From positions 1 to 10,769 of the forward strand of contig JAQURI010000043.1 in the NCBI GenBank assembly GCA_028715665.1: a DNA stretch of 10,769 nt, given 5' to 3'. Below are positions 5,402-10,769 of this stretch, piece by piece. The position numbers and the translations under genes are program-made. Numbering within the stretch: position 1 is the first letter of the stretch; each line of letters starts with the position of its first letter. The notes beneath the pieces are model-generated. The model was not told the DNA's origin and did not search any database. It saw only the letters and a program-made list of their open reading frames with translations. This DNA comes from Candidatus Ratteibacteria bacterium. Lineage in GTDB: Bacteria; CAIJMQ01.

Positions 5402-6428
5402 TATAAAGAAAAGCGGATTTTCTAACGGGGTAAAAGCAATCGGGTTAATCTCTGGCGGGCTTGACAGCATTTTGGCCGTGAAGATTGTAGCCGAACAAGG
5501 GATTAAAGTCATTGGAGTTACATTTATTACTCCTTTTAACGACGATGATTTTGGGAAAAGAGCCGTGTTGCTGGCGGAGCAATTGGATATCAATTGTAAA
5601 TTAATCCATATATCTGAGGAATTTCTGGACATGTTGAAATCTCCTCGTTACGGTTACGGTAAAAATTTAAACCCCTGCATCGACTGTAGAATCCTGGAAT
5701 TTAAAAAAGCTCATCAGTTGATGAGAGAATTAGGTGCGAGTTTTATTATTACGGGCGAGGTTTTGGGGCAACGTCCGATGAGTCAAAACAAAAACTCGCT
5801 GGAACTTATAGAAAAGAAAAGCGGAGCCGAGGGGCTAATTGTTCGGCCTCTTTGCGGAAAACTACTTTCCCCAACCACTGCAGAAAGACGGGGTTGGATA
5901 GACAGAAATAAACTGTTTGATATAAACGGCAGGTCGAGAAAAAAACAATACGCATTAGCTAAACAATTCAATATTTCGGGATACAGCAGTCCTGCGGGCG
6001 GTTGTCTTTTGACCGACCCGGGATTTAGTTTGATAACAAAAAATCTTCTTCGTTCCGATATGCTTGATATTGGTTCTATCGGTTTAATTAAAACCGGAAG
6101 ATATTTCACTATCAGTGATTCGTTTAAATTAGTGGTCGGGAGAGATGAGAAGGAAAACTTAAAACTTATGGGACTTGCACGCAGTGAAGATGTAATTTTT
6201 CAGCCGCAAACAAAAGGACCTGTTGCAATAGGAATGGGAAAGAGAGAAAATGAAAACCTTCAAATGGCGTGTCGAATTGTTGCGTATTACTGTAAATCCC
6301 CACACCCATATATTGGTGGTGGGGGTAAAGATACGAGAGTGAGCATAAAAATTTCTTATGATGGTAAAGAAAAAATAATCACTTGCACTAGAATTAGCGA
6401 ATCGGAGCTGTCAAAATATAGAGTTTAA
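5391..6428 (+). CDS. ThiI-like PP-loop tRNA sulfurtransferase with C-terminal RNA-binding-type domain
   Basis: The likely role is ATP-dependent adenylation and thiolation of a tRNA uridine, as in ThiI and MnmA. The 345-residue protein has the PP-loop SGGLDS at 21-26, a Cys pair in NPCIDC (Cys96, Cys99), an ITGEVLGQRPMSQ segment at about 119-131, and Cys205 in SPAGGCLLTD, a candidate second catalytic cysteine. There is no THUMP or rhodanese domain, so it is not classical ThiI. The last 70 residues or so resemble the NFACT-R-type domain reported fused to thiouridine synthases (from memory, moderate confidence). ATG at 5391 is chosen over GTG at 5361 because GGAG lies 7 nt upstream and it gives a compact 11-nt overlap with cysK. 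Residues 302-314 (KSPHPYIGGGGKD) are encoded by a palindromic repeat found elsewhere in the window. The target uridine is unknown. Confidence 0.85.
   Translation: MPNNIKKSGFSNGVKAIGLISGGLDSILAVKIVAEQGIKVIGVTFITPFNDDDFGKRAVLLAEQLDINCKLIHISEEFLDMLKSPRYGYGKNLNPCIDCRILEFKKAHQLMRELGASFIITGEVLGQRPMSQNKNSLELIEKKSGAEGLIVRPLCGKLLSPTTAERRGWIDRNKLFDINGRSRKKQYALAKQFNISGYSSPAGGCLLTDPGFSLITKNLLRSDMLDIGSIGLIKTGRYFTISDSFKLVVGRDEKENLKLMGLARSEDVIFQPQTKGPVAIGMGKRENENLQMACRIVAYYCKSPHPYIGGGGKDTRVSIKISYDGKEKIITCTRISESELSKYRV
6293..6330. repeat. Palindromic 38-nt repeat, copy B (inside the thiI-like gene)
   Basis: This copy aligns without gaps to the minus-strand reading of 256-293, at 33 of 38 positions. The arms CCCCACACC and GGTGGTGGGG flank an AT-rich centre. 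It is read through in frame as KSPHPYIGGGG, a Gly/Pro-rich stretch unlike its surroundings, in the C-terminal domain of the thiI-like protein. Confidence 0.6.
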
Positions 6429-6429
6429 A

Positions 6430-7341
6430 ATGGATAGCATCGTTCAAAAAATAAATGATTTAAAGAAGAAAAGAAATGCCGTAATATTGGTTCATAACTA
6501 TCAACTGCCGGAAATCCAGGATATTGCCGATTTTTTGGGAGATTCCTTGGGATTGAGCCAGAAAGCAGCCGAGACGAATGCGAAAGTAATCGTATTCTGC
6601 GGTGTTCATTTTATGGCACAGACGGCATCAATTCTTTGTCCCGATAAGATTGTTCTCATGCCCGATGTTAACGCCGGATGTCCTATGGCAAATATGATTA
6701 ATGCCGAAGATGTGCGGCAGTTAAAAAAAGAACAGCAGGATACTCTCGTTGTTGCTTATGTAAACACGACCGCAGAAGTTAAAGCGGAAAGCGACGTCTG
6801 CTGCACGTCTGCAAATGCTGTAAAAATAGTCAATTCTTTGCCAGCGGAAAAAATAATTTTTATTCCCGACAAATATTTAGGGCAATATGTTGCAAGTCAG
6901 AGCCAAAAGGAAATAATTTTCTGGGAAGGATATTGCCCTGTCCATGCAGGGATTTTGGCAAGCGATATGTTAAGGGCAAAAAGAGAACATCCAAAAGCCG
7001 AAGCGTTGGTTCATCCTGAATGCACTCCGGATGTAATTGCTCTGGCAGATAAAGTATTTTCAACAACCGGTATGTGTAACTATGCAAAGAAAACAAAAAG
7101 CAAAGAAATAATCGTTGGGACTGAGACAGGAATTATTTACAGGTTACAAAAAGAAAATCCCGATAAAAAATTCTATCCTGCTTCCAAACGGGCAATATGT
7201 GAAGACATGAAGAAGAACAATTTAGAGAAGGTGCTTTGGTCGCTGGAGAACCTTAAACATGAAGTGAAGGTGGAAGAAAAAATAAGACGGAAAGCGAAAA
7301 AAGCAATTGACAAGATGCTTGAGTTTAGTAGAGTAGATTAA
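6430..7341 (+). CDS. nadA: Quinolinate synthase A
   Basis: NadA condenses iminoaspartate with dihydroxyacetone phosphate to quinolinate, the precursor of NAD, and needs a [4Fe-4S] cluster. The 303-residue length is normal for the family. The N-terminal VHNYQLPEIQDIADFLGDSLGLS is typical, and the three cluster ligands are recognisable: Cys84 (NAGCPMA), Cys169 (EGYCPVH) and Cys257 (RAICEDM). HPEC and TGMCNYAK are also conserved. The ATG is 1 nt after the stop of the thiI-like gene and has only a weak ribosome binding site, so translation is probably coupled. No nadB or nadC is nearby, so its place in this operon may reflect its Fe-S need rather than pathway grouping. DHAP is also an intermediate of the glycolytic pathway on the other strand, which may be coincidence. 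Confidence 0.97.
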   Translation: MDSIVQKINDLKKKRNAVILVHNYQLPEIQDIADFLGDSLGLSQKAAETNAKVIVFCGVHFMAQTASILCPDKIVLMPDVNAGCPMANMINAEDVRQLKKEQQDTLVVAYVNTTAEVKAESDVCCTSANAVKIVNSLPAEKIIFIPDKYLGQYVASQSQKEIIFWEGYCPVHAGILASDMLRAKREHPKAEALVHPECTPDVIALADKVFSTTGMCNYAKKTKSKEIIVGTETGIIYRLQKENPDKKFYPASKRAICEDMKKNNLEKVLWSLENLKHEVKVEEKIRRKAKKAIDKMLEFSRVD

Positions 7342-7344
7342 GCG

Positions 7345-7512
7345 AGCACGTATCCCCCTGTGCTGATTTCTAACCCTTAGAAATCGCTTGCGATTTCAAG
7401 GACTTTGGTCCCGGGAATCTTTCCCCGTGGAATGCGAAGCATTCCCGGGACTTTAGTCCTCGCAATTTTTCAAATTGCAGAGGGCAGATTCCTCGGGGGA
7501 AATCAAGGGGGA
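7345..7512. repeat. Intergenic block of nested palindromes, MITE-like
   Basis: Most of the 207-nt nadA-nfu gap consists of inverted repeats. Outer arms are TCCCCCT plus TGATTTC (7353-7359, 7364-7370) against GAAATCAAGGGGGA (7499-7512). Inside are GATTTCTAA/TTAGAAATC (7365-7385), the overlapping GAAATCGC/GCGATTTC (7380-7397), a 20-nt arm pair matching at 17 positions (7399-7418 and 7441-7460) that encloses GAATGC/GCATTC (7430-7444), and GCAATTT/AAATTGC (7462-7478). AGCAC/GTGCT (7345-7364) interrupts the left arm. No ORF and no clear target-site duplication is seen. It may be a non-autonomous mobile element or a structured RNA. Confidence 0.6.
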
Positions 7513-7548
7513 CAGCAGGACCGATTAATCTAACAACAGGGAGGGAAA

Positions 7549-7770
7549 ATGCGAGAAAAGGTTGAAAAAGTTATAAATAAGATTCGCCCTATGTTACAAG
7601 CGGACGGAGGGGACGTAGAACTAGTGGATGTCAGCGAAGATGGGGTTGTAAAAGTAAAACTTACGGGTGCCTGCGGCGGATGTCCTATGGCACAGATGAC
7701 TTTAAAGGGTGGCATTGAGAGGGTTTTAAAAGAAGAAGTTCCGCAAGTTAAAAAAGTAGAGTCCGTATAA
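7549..7770 (+). CDS. NifU C-terminal-domain (Nfu-type) Fe-S carrier protein
   Basis: This is a 73-residue stand-alone Nfu domain that likely carries or delivers an Fe-S cluster to apoproteins in the cytoplasm. The family signature MLQADGGDVELVDV is at about residues 15-28, and the cluster-binding CxxC is Cys42 and Cys45 in TGACGGCPMAQMTLKGGIE. It lacks the N-terminal IscU-type scaffold domain and the A-type extension of NfuA. GGGAGG lies just upstream of the ATG, a strong ribosome binding site, so translation starts independently after the palindrome block. NadA (4Fe-4S) upstream and the Rrf2 protein are natural client candidates, by inference. No cysteine desulfurase gene is in the window. 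Confidence 0.93.
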   Translation: MREKVEKVINKIRPMLQADGGDVELVDVSEDGVVKVKLTGACGGCPMAQMTLKGGIERVLKEEVPQVKKVESV

Positions 7771-7790
7771 TAAAAAGTCAAACCCGCCTG

Positions 7791-7848
7791 TTTGCCCCCC
7801 CTGCCAAATACTGTCGGGGATGGAAACGGGCAGGAGTAAAAAGGCAAA
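7791..7848 (+). promoter_or_regulatory. Nested inverted repeat in the leader of the DUF1573-CcdA gene
   Basis: TTTGCC (7791-7796) and CCTGCC (7800-7805) face GGCAGG (7829-7834) and GGCAAA (7843-7848). This gives a possible two-part stem that would include the weak AAAGG ribosome binding site of the next gene. No T-run follows. It could modulate translation or be a decayed palindromic repeat. Confidence 0.3.
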
Positions 7849-7854
7849 ACTCAA

Positions 7855-9942
7855 ATGAAAAAACAGGTTGTGTTCACTTTCCCCGTCGTTTTGGTTTTTT
7901 TATTGGCCTTCTGCGGTGTGGCTTGCCCAGAGTCCGATAAATCTCCCAACATATCTTTTTCGGAAACGGTCTTTGATTTCGGCTTCGTGTATCAGGGAGA
8001 AGAAGTGACGCATTCCTTCAAATTCCAAAATATCGGAGAAGATACTCTTAAAATCATCCAAGTCCGGGCTTCTTGCGGCTGCTCAAAAGCGGAAGCGCCT
8101 ATAAAAGAAATTGCTCCCGGGGAGTTCGGAGAAATATCGGTGGTTTTTAATACCGCAGGTTATAAAGGCAAACAGACTCAAAGTATTTCCATAAGTTCCA
8201 ACGATCCCCTCAATCCAACCATACGACTTGCGCTAAAAGGAGAGGTTAAATTAGAAGTCGAGATTGAGCCCTTACACCTTTCTTTGGGGGATATTCCCAA
8301 ATACACTCAAATAACTAAGCAATTTAAAATAATTCAGAGGGGAGAACAAGAACTCTTAGTCAATGCAGTAACAGTTGATAATAAGTATCTCAACATAGAT
8401 TCAGTTGAGAAGACAGAGAATTTCGGCAAGAACATATACTTGGTAAGTATCACTTTAAGTAAAGATGCTCCCGCAGGAAATTTGGTCGGAAGGATTAAGA
8501 TTGAAACAAATCTAAAAAGACATAGTGTAATTTGGACGTCATTACAAGCAAAAATCTTGGGCCATATAAAGATTTCACCGGGACGTCTCATATTAAAAAC
8601 ATCGCCCGGTGAAAACGAAGTTTTCCCTATTGTCCTCTCTACCGAAGGCGACAATTTTGAAATTCTAAAAATGGAAAGTAGTTTAAAATACATTACCGCC
8701 AAGATGGTCACTTTGGAAAAATTCAGGGAATATAGGCTTGATGTCGGCGTAACACCGGAAACGCCCATTGGCTCAAGCAGCGGGGATATAAAAATATATA
8801 CCAATTGTCCCGGAGAAACAGAATTAAAAGTCCCCGTTATTGTTTGGGTGAGCGAGGAACTAGGCGAGAAGATCATAGAAATAGGTTATTTTTTTGAAAG
8901 GGGATGCTTGGATTGTGATAAGGCGCACGATATTTTGCAATCTTTGAAAGCGAAATTTTCTACGATTAAGATTAAAGAGTATGATATCGGCTCCAGAGAA
9001 AACATGCAGTTGAACGAAGCGTTTTGCGAAATTTACGACGTACCCGAAGACAAAAGGCTTATAGCGCCCTCGATTTTTATAGGCAACGATTATTTAATAG
9101 GCAAAGGGATTACTGAAGAAAAAGTTGTAGAATTAGTTAAAAAATATCCCGACGGTGTGACCTTGCCTTTGGCAAAAGCAAAGGCGATGATGGATGCTGC
9201 GGAAAGCGGTATAGCAGGCAGGTTCCAGCAATTCGGCGTTTTAGCCATAATCGCGGCAGGACTTTTGGACGGAATAAATCCCTGCGCCTTTGCAACAATA
9301 ATATTTTTCATCTCGTATCTTGCTATCTTAAAAAGAAAGGGACGGGAAATTATTATCGTGGGAATTGCTTTCACAGCCGCTATATTCATCACATATTTTT
9401 TAATCGGCATCGGATTATTTGAATTTTTAAAACATTTAACTTTCATTAAACATTTCACCAAAATTTTATATGCGCTTGTTGCCGCCTTTACTTTGTTTCT
9501 TGGTATTTTAAGTTTTTGGGACTTTATTAAATGCAGAAAAGGAAAGGCAAGCGAATCTATATTGCAGCTTCCCCGCTTTTTGAAAGATAAAATACATTCC
9601 ACAATAAAAGAGAAAGCACATTTAACAAGGTATGTTTTGGCGGCTTTTATAACGGGATTTATTGTTTCGGTTCTGGAACTCGCTTGCACGGGACAAGTTT
9701 ATTTGCCGACGATTGTTTACGCGACGGGAATTAGCGATTTGAGGTTTGCAGCTTACATATACCTTCTGCTTTATAACATCATGTTTATCGCGCCGCTTAT
9801 TGTAATTTTTATATTGGCATATTGGGGCACAACCGCTATCGGTTTGAGCGATGCGTTGGGAAGAAGCATGGCTGTTATAAAGCTTCTGCTTTCTGTTTTG
9901 TTCTTTATTTTCACGGCATTTTTGGTGGTGCTGATTATTTAA
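7855..9942 (+). CDS. DUF1573 / CxxC thioredoxin-like / CcdA-DsbD-like membrane fusion protein
   Basis: The 695-residue protein is predicted to span the inner membrane. Residues 1-24 form a signal peptide or anchor. Cys24 could be lipidated, but GVAC is a poor lipobox. Residues 33-131 are a DUF1573 domain with the Cys-Gly-Cys motif at Cys74 and Cys76 (ASCGCSKAE) and PGEFGEISVVFNTAGYKG. Residues 132-335 are beta-rich. Residues 340-430 resemble a glutaredoxin/thioredoxin fold with CLDC (Cys351, Cys354) and the likely cis-Pro405 in IAPSIFIG. Residues 458-695 hold six or seven helices like CcdA/DsbD, with NPC (Cys477) and ACTG (Cys611). By analogy with DsbD, electrons would pass from cytoplasmic thioredoxin to the membrane cysteines, then CLDC, then perhaps the DUF1573 CGC. 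The final acceptor is unknown. AAAGG about 10 nt before the ATG is a weak ribosome binding site. The stop overlaps the mnmA start by 1 nt. Confidence 0.88.
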   Translation: MKKQVVFTFPVVLVFLLAFCGVACPESDKSPNISFSETVFDFGFVYQGEEVTHSFKFQNIGEDTLKIIQVRASCGCSKAEAPIKEIAPGEFGEISVVFNTAGYKGKQTQSISISSNDPLNPTIRLALKGEVKLEVEIEPLHLSLGDIPKYTQITKQFKIIQRGEQELLVNAVTVDNKYLNIDSVEKTENFGKNIYLVSITLSKDAPAGNLVGRIKIETNLKRHSVIWTSLQAKILGHIKISPGRLILKTSPGENEVFPIVLSTEGDNFEILKMESSLKYITAKMVTLEKFREYRLDVGVTPETPIGSSSGDIKIYTNCPGETELKVPVIVWVSEELGEKIIEIGYFFERGCLDCDKAHDILQSLKAKFSTIKIKEYDIGSRENMQLNEAFCEIYDVPEDKRLIAPSIFIGNDYLIGKGITEEKVVELVKKYPDGVTLPLAKAKAMMDAAESGIAGRFQQFGVLAIIAAGLLDGINPCAFATIIFFISYLAILKRKGREIIIVGIAFTAAIFITYFLIGIGLFEFLKHLTFIKHFTKILYALVAAFTLFLGILSFWDFIKCRKGKASESILQLPRFLKDKIHSTIKEKAHLTRYVLAAFITGFIVSVLELACTGQVYLPTIVYATGISDLRFAAYIYLLLYNIMFIAPLIVIFILAYWGTTAIGLSDALGRSMAVIKLLLSVLFFIFTAFLVVLII

Positions 9943-10769
9943 TGGCGAAAAAACGAGTTTTGGTTGCGATGAGCGGCGGAGTGGATTCTTCCGTTGCGGC
10001 ATTTTTGCTTAAACAAGAGAAAAAATATGATGTAATAGGTATACATTTTAATTTATTTCCCCAATGGCATAAGCAGAATATAAAAGACGCACAAAGCGTC
10101 TGTAAAAAATTAGACATCCCGTTCCATTCTTTCGATTACAGTAAAGAATTTAAAAAAGAAGTTGTGGATTATTTTTGCGGCGAATATGCAAACGGAAGAA
10201 CTCCTAATCCCTGCGCTGTCTGCAACGAGAAAATAAAATTCGCCAAAATTCTCGACAAAGCCAAAACATTTTGTGCGGATTATGTTGCGACGGGGCATTA
10301 TGTTAAAAAAGCATTCGACAAAGAAACCAACAGATATATTTTAAAAAAGGGCAAAGACAAAAACAAAGACCAATCCTATTTTTTATTCTCTCTGACTCAG
10401 GAACAACTAAAACGCGCGCTTTTCCCGCTCGGCAGTTACACTAAAGAACGGGTCCGCGACCTCGCGAAAAAAATCGGATTGAAAATCCATGACAAACCAG
10501 AAAGCCAGGATGTTTGTTTTGTTTCAGGACGAAACTACCATGAATTTTTCAAAAATCATTTAAAGAACGTTTATAAATCTGGACCAATTTTAAATAGTAA
10601 AGGCGAGACCGTGGGCGAGCATATAGGCATCCCTTTTTATACTATAGGACAAAGAAAAGGATTGGGACCCTATAAAAAACCGATGTATGTCATTCGCATT
10701 GATAAAGAAAAAAATGTTATAGTAATCGGAGAAGAAAAAGAACTTTACAGCGATTCTTTAATTGTGGAA
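9942..10769 (+). CDS. mnmA: tRNA-specific 2-thiouridylase MnmA (partial, 3' end beyond window)
   Basis: MnmA activates U34 of Lys, Glu and Gln tRNAs with ATP and inserts sulfur to make 2-thiouridine. The first 276 residues are present. Visible are the PP-loop SGGVDSS at 11-17, TPNPCAVCN with the catalytic cysteine at Cys94 (equivalent to E. coli Cys102), ATGHY at 116-120, KDQSYFLF at 142-149, ESQDVCF with the second catalytic cysteine Cys192, and YTIGQRKGLG at 233-242. The open frame continues to the right edge. The start ATG overlaps the TAA of the fusion gene as TAATG and lacks a good ribosome binding site of its own, which indicates translational coupling. It is the second PP-loop tRNA thiolation gene of the operon. 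In many bacteria mnmA lies next to rrf2, nifS and nifU genes, consistent with this setting. Confidence 0.96.
   Translation, partial: MAKKRVLVAMSGGVDSSVAAFLLKQEKKYDVIGIHFNLFPQWHKQNIKDAQSVCKKLDIPFHSFDYSKEFKKEVVDYFCGEYANGRTPNPCAVCNEKIKFAKILDKAKTFCADYVATGHYVKKAFDKETNRYILKKGKDKNKDQSYFLFSLTQEQLKRALFPLGSYTKERVRDLAKKIGLKIHDKPESQDVCFVSGRNYHEFFKNHLKNVYKSGPILNSKGETVGEHIGIPFYTIGQRKGLGPYKKPMYVIRIDKEKNVIVIGEEKELYSDSLIVE

Noticed and set aside
7345..7512. CRISPR array or rho-independent terminator for the nadA-nfu palindromes
   Set aside because: There are no equal-length direct repeats with spacers, and none of the stems is followed by a T-run.
7549..7770. The short NifU-like gene as a truncated full NifU or NfuA
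   Set aside because: It has a strong ribosome binding site and a complete Nfu domain, and stand-alone Nfu proteins of this size are common.
8573..8614. TTTCACCGGG / CCCGGTGAAA, a 10-bp inverted repeat with a 22-nt spacer inside the DUF1573-CcdA gene
   Set aside because: One 10-bp match at this spacing is expected about by chance in 10 kb, and the encoded protein shows no sign of an insertion there.

Overview
The window is an A+T-rich bacterial chromosomal segment with two divergent gene blocks that separate at about 3766-3919. No phage, IS transposase, CRISPR array, rRNA or tRNA gene is visible. The gene content (gap-pgk-secG, an Fe-S type Rrf2 regulator, NadA, a DUF1573 protein fused to a CcdA-like domain) and the many short palindromes, some inside genes, suggest an anaerobic or microaerophilic Gram-negative-type bacterium. 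By impression only, it could be an uncultured lineage such as Omnitrophota or another PVC-related phylum; the sequence does not prove this.

Left block, minus strand, in transcription order: a secreted or membrane-anchored DUF1573 protein (3753-2686), then gap (2513-1512), pgk (1478-291) and secG (246 to beyond the left edge). A consensus sigma70-type promoter (TTGACA, 17 bp, TATAAT) lies in front of gap. tpiA, which often sits between pgk and secG, is absent there.

Right block, plus strand: an Rrf2/IscR-family regulator with three Fe-S-type cysteines (3920), cysK (4424), a ThiI-like PP-loop tRNA thiolation enzyme (5391), nadA (6430), an Nfu/NifU C-terminal-type Fe-S carrier (7549), a large fusion of DUF1573, a CxxC thioredoxin/glutaredoxin-like domain and a CcdA/DsbD-like membrane domain (7855), and mnmA (9942, cut by the right edge). 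cysK/thiI-like and fusion/mnmA overlap, and thiI-like/nadA are 1 nt apart. The theme is sulfur: cysteine synthesis, Fe-S assembly and sensing, two tRNA thiolation enzymes, an Fe-S dependent NAD biosynthesis enzyme, and a thiol-redox membrane relay. No cysteine desulfurase is in the window.

The two most interesting observations are these. (1) The DUF1573-CxxC-CcdA fusion, with a second DUF1573 protein divergently encoded nearby, looks like an undescribed periplasmic thiol-redox relay. (2) Small palindromic elements lie inside coding sequence in frame: two in cysK, matching about 17 extra residues, and one in the thiI-like gene. The thiI-like element has an 87% identical copy (33 of 38 nt) at the pgk-secG junction, where it supplies the pgk stop codon and part of the secG ribosome binding site. 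A separate block of nested palindromes with terminal inverted repeats (about 7353-7512) fills the nadA-nfu gap.
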